From UBA2108 sp963925495 (GTDB lineage Bacteria > Bacteroidota > Bacteroidia > Flavobacteriales_G > Salibacteraceae): 64,000 bases of DNA. The DNA lies in assembly GCA_963925495.1 (NCBI GenBank), contig CAWUST010000041.1:1-64000 (forward strand). Reading direction: 5' to 3'. The position numbers were made by a program, and so were the translations under genes. The notes beneath the pieces were generated by a model. It did not search any database. It saw nothing but the letters and a program-made list of their open reading frames with translations, and was not told the DNA's origin. Shown piece after piece: positions 42,584 to 50,788 of the stretch (positions are counted from its first letter, which is position 1; the number at the start of each line of letters is the position of its first letter).

Positions 42584-44531
42584 CGATTTAGAAATCAAGC
42601 TGAACTGGACTCCTATTCTTGCCATATTCTTTATCAGTTTTGGGCTTTATGCGAATACCCTAAACTTCGATTTTGTATTAGACGATAAAATTGTAATTAC
42701 CAATAACGAATTTACAAAAAAAGGAACAGAAGGAATTAAAGAAATATTTTCCCACGATAGCATGACCGGCTTTTGGGGAAAAGATAAAAGCTTAGTTGCT
42801 GGCGGAAGGTATAGGCCGTTATCAATGGCCACGCATGCAATGGAGTGGGAGCTAGTTGAAGAAAAGCCTTTTTTATATCATTTTAATAATGTGATATTGT
42901 ATGCGCTTTCAGGAGCACTTCTTTATTTAGTGTTATTGTATTTATTTCCGCTAGGGGCTGTTTGGTATTTATCCATTCCGTTCATTGCAGCTATTTTATT
43001 TCAGGCAAACCCTTTACATACTGAGGTGGTCGCTAATATAAAAAGTAGAGATGAAATCTTAAGCGTTTTTTTTGCTTTTGCTAGTTTTCTCTTTATTCTG
43101 AAATTTCTTAAAAGTCGTAAGCTTTACTATTTGCCAATTGCAGGCCTCCTCTTTTTTCTAGGTCTTCTATCTAAGGAAAGTGCAATTGTATTTATTGGGA
43201 TAATTCCTTTGTTCATTTATATACTTAAAAAAGAATTGGATATAAAAGACCTAATTCTACCAACATCCGTTTTACTTCTTCCGGGAGTACTTTATGTATT
43301 AATAAGGTTTAGCATAGTCGGTGGCTTACAAAATGAAATAGCCAGTGAACTTATGAATAACCCTTTTTTAGGGGCTGACTCAAGTGATAAATGGGCCACC
43401 ATACTTTACGTCCTTTTTATTTATGTGAAGTTGCTTTTTGTCCCTCATCCACTTACACACGACTATTATCCAAAACAAATTGAAATAACTGGTTGGGCAG
43501 ATCCACTAGTAATATTTTCAATATTAATTCATATTGGATTACTTCTTCTGTTTGTTAATGGACTGCGTAAAAGAAGTTTTCATGGACTTTTAGCGGGAAT
43601 ATATCTAGGTGGAATTATTCTATATTCAAATTTACTTTTCCCTATTGGTACATTTTTAAACGAACGTTTTCTATATGTTCCAACTTTGGGTCTAGCCCTA
43701 CTAATTGCATATTTAATAGTGACATTTATTAAATCCAAGCAAGCTCAAACTGCTTTAGTATTAATTTTATTTAGCCTTTATTCTTTCAAGACGTATAATC
43801 GAAATTTTGCTTGGGAGAATGATTCCACCTTGGCAATAACGGATATTGAAAATAGCGGAAATAGTGCAAAGTGTAATATGTCTGCGGGCGCAGCGCTAAT
43901 TGAACTTTCTGATAGTAAAAGAAAAAACTTTGAAAAGAAAAAAGACCTGGGCCAAGCAATTAAATATTTGAAAAAATCTTTAGAAATTTATCCAACTTAT
44001 GGGCCACCAATATTATTGCTGGGCAACGCAAACACTAAACTAAAAAAGTACGATCAAGCAGTTTTATATTACCAATCCTGTTTAAACACTAATAACCAAG
44101 CTGTTTTTGCATTGCAGAATTTGGAGTTTTTGGCGCAAGAAGCAATTACGGATAAACAATTTGTTTCGGCGGAAAGCGCTTATATTTTATATTTAAAACA
44201 TAAAACAAATCCAAAAATTGAAGAAAAACTGGGAGAGTTATATGGAAAGGACATGGGCGAATTAGAAAAATCAATTATTTTTTTAAATAAAGCCTACAAT
44301 TCACTTCCAAATGATGCAAGTATTGTTCAAAAGCTGGGCGTAGCCTTTGCGATTTCAGGAAATAACGAACGTGCTGCAGAACTTTTTAAAAGAGGTACAG
44401 TACTTGATAGTGCGAATGCAAATTTATGGTTAAATTTAGGGTATATTCATGCTGGACTTGGAAACCAAGAAGAATCGAAACGATGTTTGGACAAGGCATA
44501 CGAGCTAGATCCAAAGTTAAAAAATGAATAA
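42564..44531 (+). CDS. TMTC-like multi-helix membrane protein with C-terminal TPRs (putative O-mannosyltransferase-type)
   Basis: 655 residues. The N-terminal 400 residues hold about ten membrane helices with YANTLNFDFVLDDKIVITNN near the start (the conserved DD of GT-C glycosyltransferases) and GGRYRPLSMATHAMEWEL, then a NIKSRDEILSVFFAFAS block; this fits the DUF1736/TMTC type. Residues from about 440 to 655 are TPR repeats (AIKYLKKSLEIYPTYGPPIL, AAELFKRGTVLDSANANLWL). Such proteins transfer sugar from a lipid carrier to exported proteins, but donor and target here are unknown. GTG start at 42564, overlapping ansA by 20 bp; no in-frame ATG fits. Confidence 0.78.
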   Translation: MENLQSSDLEIKLNWTPILAIFFISFGLYANTLNFDFVLDDKIVITNNEFTKKGTEGIKEIFSHDSMTGFWGKDKSLVAGGRYRPLSMATHAMEWELVEEKPFLYHFNNVILYALSGALLYLVLLYLFPLGAVWYLSIPFIAAILFQANPLHTEVVANIKSRDEILSVFFAFASFLFILKFLKSRKLYYLPIAGLLFFLGLLSKESAIVFIGIIPLFIYILKKELDIKDLILPTSVLLLPGVLYVLIRFSIVGGLQNEIASELMNNPFLGADSSDKWATILYVLFIYVKLLFVPHPLTHDYYPKQIEITGWADPLVIFSILIHIGLLLLFVNGLRKRSFHGLLAGIYLGGIILYSNLLFPIGTFLNERFLYVPTLGLALLIAYLIVTFIKSKQAQTALVLILFSLYSFKTYNRNFAWENDSTLAITDIENSGNSAKCNMSAGAALIELSDSKRKNFEKKKDLGQAIKYLKKSLEIYPTYGPPILLLGNANTKLKKYDQAVLYYQSCLNTNNQAVFALQNLEFLAQEAITDKQFVSAESAYILYLKHKTNPKIEEKLGELYGKDMGELEKSIIFLNKAYNSLPNDASIVQKLGVAFAISGNNERAAELFKRGTVLDSANANLWLNLGYIHAGLGNQEESKRCLDKAYELDPKLKNE

Positions 44532-44648
44532 TAATGTGTGATTTTTACCTCTTCCTCATTTCATTTAATAATGAAGACTGTTTTTATAAAAAAATTGTAA
44601 ATTGCGACCGCTTTTAGAGGCGATTCTGCGCGTAACATGAAAGTAATT

Positions 44649-44736
44649 GGAGAGGTGCAGGAGTGGCTGAACTGGCTCGCTTGGAAAGCGTGTAGACCTC
44701 AAAAGGGTCTCGGGGGTTCGAATCCCTCTCTCTCCG
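44649..44736 (+). tRNA. tRNA-Ser (anticodon GGA)
   Basis: 88-nt class II tRNA: acceptor GGAGAGG/TCTCTCC, anticodon arm CTCGCTTGGAAAGCGTG with GGA, a long variable arm (ACCTCAAAAGGGT), T arm with GGTTCGAATCC, discriminator G as in serine tRNAs. CCA is not encoded. A reading frame on the opposite strand is only the antisense of this tRNA. Confidence 0.95.
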
Positions 44737-44789
44737 CTGAAATTTGAATGAAATAGATAATTAAATAGTAACAAACTCAAGTAAATAAG

Positions 44790-45644
44790 ATGAATAAATT
44801 GTTTTCAATTCTTGCCATTTTCACCATGTTGAACTTTGGCTTCGTGTCGAATTCGTTTTCTCAAGATCCCGGAACAGATAATATCGTACAAACTGAGAAT
44901 GAAGTTGATACTTCTATTACTGAAAAACCAGTTGAAGCTGAGGAAGCAGTAGAAGATGATCTAGAAGCTGCCGGTGCAGATGCAGGGGAAGATAAAGTTA
45001 AAGAAGAAGCCAAGAAAGGTTTTCATCAAACAGTAAAAGAAAAATTTATTGCGGGTGGTCCAGGCTTTATGTCCTTTGTATTAATATGTCTTATACTAGG
45101 CCTTGCCATTTGTATTGAAAGAATCCTGTATCTTACTATGGCAACTACAAATACCAAAAAACTAGTAAATGATGTTGAAAGTGCATTACAAAGTGGTGGC
45201 GTTGAAGCTGCAAAAGAAGTTTGTAGAAATACAAAAGGGCCAGTTGCAAGTATTTTTTATCAAGGTTTAGATAGATCCTCAGAAGGAATTGACATGGTTG
45301 AAAAATCAGTTGTTGCTTATGGTTCTGTTCAAATGGGTCTTTTAGAGAAAAACCTTTCATGGATTTCTCTTTTTATAGCATTGGCACCAATGCTTGGTTT
45401 CTTTGGAACTGTAATAGGTATGATTGGAGCGTTTGATGCAATTGCTGCAGCAAATAATATTTCTCCAGGAATTGTGGCTACAGGTATTGGAGTTGCACTT
45501 ATTACAACTGTATCTGGACTATTGGTTGCAATGGTTCTCCAAGTTTTTTACAACTACATTATTGCCAAAGTTGATTCTATTGTAAATGACATGGAAGATG
45601 CTTCTATAACATTAATTGATTTGTTAATTAAACATCAAAAATAG
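44790..45644 (+). CDS. exbB: ExbB/TolQ/MotA family proton channel subunit
   Basis: 284 residues. Unlike E. coli ExbB it begins with a signal-like hydrophobic segment (LFSILAIFTMLNFGFVSNSF) and an acidic, probably periplasmic stretch rich in Glu, Asp and Ala (about 28-75). The channel domain has helices near 95-115 (FMSFVLICLILGLAICIERI), 190-215 (LFIALAPMLGFFGTVIGMIG) and 230-260, the last two forming the ion path. With two ExbD genes it should form the proton-driven motor that energises TonB-type transport. First gene of the operon, 53 bp after tRNA-Ser. Confidence 0.9.
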   Translation: MNKLFSILAIFTMLNFGFVSNSFSQDPGTDNIVQTENEVDTSITEKPVEAEEAVEDDLEAAGADAGEDKVKEEAKKGFHQTVKEKFIAGGPGFMSFVLICLILGLAICIERILYLTMATTNTKKLVNDVESALQSGGVEAAKEVCRNTKGPVASIFYQGLDRSSEGIDMVEKSVVAYGSVQMGLLEKNLSWISLFIALAPMLGFFGTVIGMIGAFDAIAAANNISPGIVATGIGVALITTVSGLLVAMVLQVFYNYIIAKVDSIVNDMEDASITLIDLLIKHQK

Positions 45645-45652
45645 CAGGATTT

Positions 45653-46057
45653 ATGGCTGAAAAATTATCGAAAATAGTCTTAATTGCTCTACTAGTTGTA
45701 GGTGCCGCTTCTTTTATTGGAAGCATGTTTTTTGAGCAATATAACTTCATGATTTACTTATGTTATGCTTATACCTTCGTAGGGGTTTTGGGCGGTGTAG
45801 CGGCCTTTGTAATGGGCGCAATGTCTAAGCCTGAAGCTATTAAAGCGACCATAATTGGAGTTGTTGGAATGGGGGTAATGTTGGGCATCTCTTATGCACT
45901 TGCTTCGGGTGAAATTTTAAAAGTTTACCCTGAAGGAACAACGGAATCTTCAGTTAAATGGAGTGACACAGGATTGATTATGCTTTATATTATTGGCACT
46001 TTATCTATTATTAGTGTTATCTATTCTGGCGTGGCGCAATTGTTGAATAAGGACTAA
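45653..46057 (+). CDS. membrane protein between exbB and exbD, unknown function
   Basis: 134 residues with four membrane helices (KIVLIALLVVGAASFIGSMF, YAYTFVGVLGGVAAFVMGAM, ATIIGVVGMGVMLGISYALA, LIMLYIIGTLSIISVIYSGV). A small protein like this regularly sits between exbB and exbD in Bacteroidota. It has no counterpart in the enteric ExbB-ExbD system. Location in the operon suggests a structural or regulatory part of the motor, which is inference. It starts 8 bp after exbB and ends 17 bp before exbD. Confidence 0.8.
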   Translation: MAEKLSKIVLIALLVVGAASFIGSMFFEQYNFMIYLCYAYTFVGVLGGVAAFVMGAMSKPEAIKATIIGVVGMGVMLGISYALASGEILKVYPEGTTESSVKWSDTGLIMLYIIGTLSIISVIYSGVAQLLNKD

Positions 46058-46074
46058 TTTTAAATTAGAAAATT

Positions 46075-46659
46075 ATGGCAAAAACACCTCCTGAAATAAA
46101 TGCTGGTTCTATGGCGGACATCGCCTTCCTATTATTGGTTTTCTTTTTAGTTACTACAACTATGGATTCTGATTTTGGATTGTCAAGAAAGTTGCCACCA
46201 CCTTTGGAAGATGACCAAGAAATAATTGACATCAAACAAAGAAATGTTTTAACTGTTTTGGTAAATGCAAATGATCAACTTTTAGTAAAAGGTGAGTTGA
46301 TGCAAATCGAGGATTTGAAGGAAAAAGCAAAAGAATTTATTGCTAACCCTAAGAATTCTGATGATTTACCTGAGAAAAAAGCAACCGAAGTTCCGTTTTT
46401 TGGAAATGTTATGGTGAGTAAACAAGTTATTTCTCTTCAAAATGATAACGGTACTTCCTACAAAATGTACATTCAGGTTCAGAATGAGCTAGCAAGAGCT
46501 TATAATGAACTTAGAAATGAATTGTCGGAACAGAAATTTGGAAGGACTTATGATTATTATGTTGATATGAAGGATAAAGATCATTATAGTGCAATCCGAA
46601 AAATATATCAGCAAAGAATTTCTGAAGCTGAACCAAAAGACATAGGAGGAGATTTATGA
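46075..46659 (+). CDS. exbD: ExbD/TolR family biopolymer transport protein (first copy)
   Basis: 194 residues. One membrane helix near the N-terminus (SMADIAFLLLVFFLVTTTM) with the conserved Asp (MADIAF) that carries the proton, after the typical PEINAGSMAD start. The periplasmic part (about 35-194) has the ExbD/TolR fold (VLTVLVNANDQLLVKGELMQ) with an extra central insertion (VPFFGNVMVSKQVISLQNDN) and a longer C-terminus than E. coli ExbD (141). Overlaps the second exbD by 4 bp (ATGA). Confidence 0.9.
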   Translation: MAKTPPEINAGSMADIAFLLLVFFLVTTTMDSDFGLSRKLPPPLEDDQEIIDIKQRNVLTVLVNANDQLLVKGELMQIEDLKEKAKEFIANPKNSDDLPEKKATEVPFFGNVMVSKQVISLQNDNGTSYKMYIQVQNELARAYNELRNELSEQKFGRTYDYYVDMKDKDHYSAIRKIYQQRISEAEPKDIGGDL

Positions 46660-47126
46660 GCAAGTTTAGAAAAGGCGGAAAGAAGGGCCTACCTGCTGTA
46701 TCGACAGCATCATTACCCGATATTGTTTTTATGTTGTTGTTCTTTTTTATGGTAACAACCGTAATGCGTGAAGTTGATTTAAAAGTTAAAATGAATCAAC
46801 CGGAAGCTACTGAAATCAAGAAATTAGAAAACAAATCGTTGGTTAATTACATCTATATCGGTGAACCTACTGACATTGAAACAAACGGTACTACTCCACG
46901 AATTCAATTAAACGATGCTTTTGCTTCTGTTGGCGATATTCAAGAATACATTGAAACTAAACGTACTGAAGTAGATGAACAATTAATTCCTTTATTAACG
47001 ACTTCTTTAAAAGTAGATCAAGATACTAAAATGGGAATAGTTTCAAAAGTTAAACAAGAACTTCGCGAAGTGAATGCCTTGAAAATCAGCTACTCGACAA
47101 GAGAAAAGAACAAGAAAAAAGAATAA
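46656..47126 (+). CDS. exbD: ExbD/TolR family biopolymer transport protein (second copy)
   Basis: 156 residues. Same layout as the first copy: conserved Asp in STASLPDIVFMLLFFFMVTT, one membrane helix, then a periplasmic domain ending VKQELREVNALKISYSTREK with a Lys-rich tail. The two copies differ strongly, so a mixed ExbD dimer is likely in the motor. Start codon preceded by AGGAGGAG, one of the strongest ribosome sites in the window. A terminator follows at 47155. Confidence 0.9.
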   Translation: MSKFRKGGKKGLPAVSTASLPDIVFMLLFFFMVTTVMREVDLKVKMNQPEATEIKKLENKSLVNYIYIGEPTDIETNGTTPRIQLNDAFASVGDIQEYIETKRTEVDEQLIPLLTTSLKVDQDTKMGIVSKVKQELREVNALKISYSTREKNKKKE

Positions 47127-47154
47127 AAAACAGTAAAAGGTTTTCTAAATCATT

Positions 47155-47192
47155 TAAAGCCGTTCCCAATGAAATTGGAGAACGGCTTTTTT
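47155..47192 (+). terminator. Rho-independent terminator of the Exb operon
   Basis: GCCGTTCCCAAT pairs with ATTGGAGAACGGC around a GAA loop (one bulged base), flanked by AAA and a run of seven T. It separates exbD from the large outer-membrane gene, which has its own promoter box. Confidence 0.8.
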
Positions 47193-47264
47193 TATTACCT
47201 TTTTTCAAGAATTATAGCTCCACGATTATACCTAAAGCCGCGTAAAAGCGTTAATGGGTATTAT

Positions 47265-47272
47265 TAAATTTG
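47265..47272 (+). promoter_or_regulatory. TAAATTTG -7 box before the large outer-membrane gene
   Basis: TAAATTTG followed by GG matches TAnnTTTG. It ends 9 nt before the GTG at 47282, the start that gives a clean signal peptide. Confidence 0.45.
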
Positions 47273-47281
47273 GGCCCCACG

Positions 47282-50200
47282 GTGTTCGAACGATATTCAC
47301 TACATATATACTTAGGTTTTATTGGATTCTTTTTGTGCTCTAACTTTTTGTATGCACAGAAGAGCAGCTCTGAGCCTGTATTAAAAGTTTTTCAAACTAC
47401 TAATGATACCATACTAATTGACAGCTTAAGTTTAATTTCAGGAAGCATTAAACTTTTTACTGAAAGCGGGAAGAAAATTGACTCTAGTAACTATACGATT
47501 AATTCTTTAACAAGCGAATTAATTTGGAATAAAGATTCTCCTTTCAGAAAGAAAAAAGTAAAAATCAAATACAAGACATACCCTTTTAGTTTTTATCAGG
47601 AATATTATCACAAAAACCCCAATAGAATTCAAGACGAAGTTTCCATTACAAGAAACCCATTTAGATACACAGCGGTTCCAAGAAATAACGGTGATATATT
47701 TGAACTTGGTGGTATTGAAAAAAATGGAAGTATATCTCGTGGATTGGGTTTTGGAAACAATAGAGATTTAAGTGTAAGCTCAAGCATGAATCTACAATTG
47801 AATGGAAAAATTGCAGATAATCTATATGTAATGGCGGCTATTAGCGACGAAAACTTACCTATTCAGCCCGAGGGAAATACCCAGCAATTACAAGATTTTG
47901 ATAAAGTATTTATTCAAATTTATAATGACAGAGCTAGGCTTATTGCAGGTGATTACATGATAAAATCGAATAACAGTTATTTTATGAAATACCTAAAAAA
48001 AGCACAAGGTATTAGTGGAGCTTCTCGGTTTTACTTAGGCAAGAACGTAAAGGATACCGCAAAGGCGGCAAAAATGGATGTTCATCTGAGCGGAGCATTG
48101 TCCCGTGGAAAGTTTTCTAGAAATGTAATTCAAGGTGTGGAGGGAAACCAAGGACCTTACCGATTAAGGGGAGAGGGAAACGAAACTTATATAATTATTT
48201 TATCAGGAACAGAACGTGTTTTTGTGGATGGAAGACTTCTTATTCGAGGACAAGACAACGATTACATAATTAATTATAACACCGCTGAAATTACATTTAC
48301 CGCTAAACAAATTGTTACTAAAGACAAAAGGATAATAATAGAATTCCAGTATTCTGATCAAAACTATACTCGAAGTGTAGTTCAGTTTTCGGATTTTTAT
48401 GAATACAAAAAGTTAAAATTAAACTTTAATCTTTATTCTGAACAAGACGCTAAAAACCAAAGCCTACAACAAGATTTGAACGACGAGCAAAAAGCGATTC
48501 TTTCTGGTGTTGGAGACAGTTTAAATCAAGCAATTTCTGGTGGTGCTCGATTAACTGAGTTTAATGAAAATGAAGTTCTCTACAAAATCATAGATACTTT
48601 AGGTTACGATTCAGTATTGGTTTATTCTACAAACCCAGACAGTGCATTTTATAGGGTAAGTTTTTCTGAGGTTGGTTTTGGAAACGGAGATTATGTTTTG
48701 CTAAATTCCGTTGCTAATGGACGAGTTTATAAGTGGATAGCTCCTTTAACTTCAGGGATAAAACAAGGCGATTACGCCCCCGTGGTTCTGTTGTTTTCGC
48801 CGAAACAAAAACAAATGATAGCACTTGGAGGTAGCTATAATTTCAATAAAAATTCAAGTCTAAAATTTGAAACAGCAATTAGTAATAACGACATAAATAC
48901 TTTTAGTGATAAAGATAAAAACGATGATATTGGATACTCGGGAAAAGTGACGTGGAACAATAAAATTAAATTGAAAGAAAAAACCAAATGGGCGCTTATT
49001 CCGGAGGTGGGTTACGAACACTGGAGTAAATATTTCACAGAAATAGAAAGAGTTAGGACTGTTGAATTTTATCGCGATTGGAATTTACGTGATGTTAAAC
49101 TCTCCGAAGATCAAAATTTAACATCGGCCTCTTTGGCTTTAAATAATGGAAACAAAGGACAGGTAAAATACAGTTGGAACGGATTCTTTATTGGAAGTGA
49201 GTACAATGCCAATAAACACGCAATGGGTATGGATGTAAAACACAAAGGACTATTTGTAGATTTCGATGGTTATTTTTTAGATTCCAAAGGATTGTTAAGC
49301 ATCACTCAATTTATTAGACATAAAAGCCTCATTCAGCAACGTATTCTGTTTTTTAATGTGGGATATCGAGATGATAGAGAAGACAACCGAATTCAGGATC
49401 TTAAGGGGGACACATTATCCGCGACGACCTATCGGTTTTGGGAAAAAGAGTTTTTTGTAAAGTCAATAGATAGTGCTGCTTTGCAATACAAGGTGTTTTA
49501 TAACCAGCGGGACGATGAAAAGCCAGAAGACGACAAAGTTAAACGCGTAACTTTTGGTGAAAGTGTTGGGCTTGCTTTGGATTGGAAAAAGAACAGAACC
49601 ATACAAATTGCCAGTAAAACTACTTACAGAAAACTGAAGATAGAAAATGAGCGACTTACTACCCAAAAGGCAGATGAAAACTTTTTGAATCGAATAGAAT
49701 ACAATTTACGTTTGCTGAAAGGAGCCATAACGGCAAGTTCATTTTATGAAATAGGATCGGGGTTAGAAGCAGGCCGAGAATTTCAATTTATTCAGGTGCC
49801 ATCAGGCCAAGGAGAGTATACCTGGTTTGACTATAATGATAATGGAATAAAAGAAATAAACGAATTTGAAATTGCTGTATTCGAAGATCAAAAAAATTAT
49901 ATCAAGGTTTCTATAGTAACCGATGATTATGTAAAAGTATTTACCAATCAGTTTAACCAAAACATAATGATAAACCCGTCGAGAGTATGGCGAAAAGAAA
50001 AAGGCATTAAAAAGTTTCTTAGTGCTTTTTCTGACCAATTTGCATATCGAATTAATAGAAAAACCAAAAGTGAGGAAAACAATGTGCGCTTTAATCCAAT
50101 GCCTAATGTGGGTTTAGACACTTTCTTGGTCACCCTCAATTCCTCCCTTAGAAATACCGTTTACTTCAATCGAACACATCCTGTTTTTGGTTTAGACTGG

Positions 50201-50782
50201 ACTTACCAAGACATAAAGGGAAGGGTTTTTATTACTAATGGATTAGAGAGCCGTAGTAATGTTTTTCATAATGTACGAGGTAGATTGAATTTTGGTCGAT
50301 TACTTTTAACCGAAATAGCTGCCAAATACGGGAACAAAAGCAGCAGTGCAGATTATGCCAATTCTCGCGATTTTTTGATAGAATATTTTTCTGTTCAGCC
50401 CAAAATTACGTTTCAAAAAGGAGTGGGGTTTCGCTTATCCGTATTGTATAAATACCAGCAAAAAGAAAACTCTCCAGGTTTGGAAAGCGAATTAGGTGAG
50501 AGTCACAAACTGGGTCTTGAAACCAAAATAAATAAAGTTGGCAAGGGGAGTTTTGTCGCTGAGGTTAACATTATAAATATGTCGTATAATGGAGCGCCCA
50601 ATAGCTCACTATCCTACGAAATGTTGGGAGGTTTACTTCCTGGTGTAAATGCGACATGGCAGATTAGTTACCAGCGAAATATCGGAAAATACCTGCAACT
50701 AGATTTGAGTTATGGCGGTCGTCAATCGGAAGATAGTAAAACAATTCATACTGGTTCAATGCGAGTAAGGGCTTATTTTTGA
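47282..50782 (+). CDS. large conserved outer-membrane protein of unknown function
   Basis: 1166 residues with a signal peptide (IYLGFIGFFLCSNFLYAQ). Early blocks (GSISRGLGFGNNRDLSVSSS, NLQLNGKIADNLYVMAAISD, LPIQPEGNTQQLQDFDKVFI, RARLIAGDYMIKSNNSYFMK) are those of a widespread but uncharacterised Bacteroidota family. Most of the rest alternates strands as in a large outer-membrane barrel and the C-terminus ends GSMRVRAYF with an aromatic residue. A GTG at 47282 is preferred over a TTG at 47270, which lies in the promoter box. It lies just after the Exb operon, so a TonB-energised or other envelope job is possible but unproved. Confidence 0.75.
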   Translation: MFERYSLHIYLGFIGFFLCSNFLYAQKSSSEPVLKVFQTTNDTILIDSLSLISGSIKLFTESGKKIDSSNYTINSLTSELIWNKDSPFRKKKVKIKYKTYPFSFYQEYYHKNPNRIQDEVSITRNPFRYTAVPRNNGDIFELGGIEKNGSISRGLGFGNNRDLSVSSSMNLQLNGKIADNLYVMAAISDENLPIQPEGNTQQLQDFDKVFIQIYNDRARLIAGDYMIKSNNSYFMKYLKKAQGISGASRFYLGKNVKDTAKAAKMDVHLSGALSRGKFSRNVIQGVEGNQGPYRLRGEGNETYIIILSGTERVFVDGRLLIRGQDNDYIINYNTAEITFTAKQIVTKDKRIIIEFQYSDQNYTRSVVQFSDFYEYKKLKLNFNLYSEQDAKNQSLQQDLNDEQKAILSGVGDSLNQAISGGARLTEFNENEVLYKIIDTLGYDSVLVYSTNPDSAFYRVSFSEVGFGNGDYVLLNSVANGRVYKWIAPLTSGIKQGDYAPVVLLFSPKQKQMIALGGSYNFNKNSSLKFETAISNNDINTFSDKDKNDDIGYSGKVTWNNKIKLKEKTKWALIPEVGYEHWSKYFTEIERVRTVEFYRDWNLRDVKLSEDQNLTSASLALNNGNKGQVKYSWNGFFIGSEYNANKHAMGMDVKHKGLFVDFDGYFLDSKGLLSITQFIRHKSLIQQRILFFNVGYRDDREDNRIQDLKGDTLSATTYRFWEKEFFVKSIDSAALQYKVFYNQRDDEKPEDDKVKRVTFGESVGLALDWKKNRTIQIASKTTYRKLKIENERLTTQKADENFLNRIEYNLRLLKGAITASSFYEIGSGLEAGREFQFIQVPSGQGEYTWFDYNDNGIKEINEFEIAVFEDQKNYIKVSIVTDDYVKVFTNQFNQNIMINPSRVWRKEKGIKKFLSAFSDQFAYRINRKTKSEENNVRFNPMPNVGLDTFLVTLNSSLRNTVYFNRTHPVFGLDWTYQDIKGRVFITNGLESRSNVFHNVRGRLNFGRLLLTEIAAKYGNKSSSADYANSRDFLIEYFSVQPKITFQKGVGFRLSVLYKYQQKENSPGLESELGESHKLGLETKINKVGKGSFVAEVNIINMSYNGAPNSSLSYEMLGGLLPGVNATWQISYQRNIGKYLQLDLSYGGRQSEDSKTIHTGSMRVRAYF

Positions 50783-50788
50783 TTTGTG

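Noticed and set aside
44565..44780. Minus-strand frame encoding SGERGIRTPETLLRSTRFPS
   Set aside because: It is the antisense of tRNA-Ser; this translation is a well-known annotation artefact.
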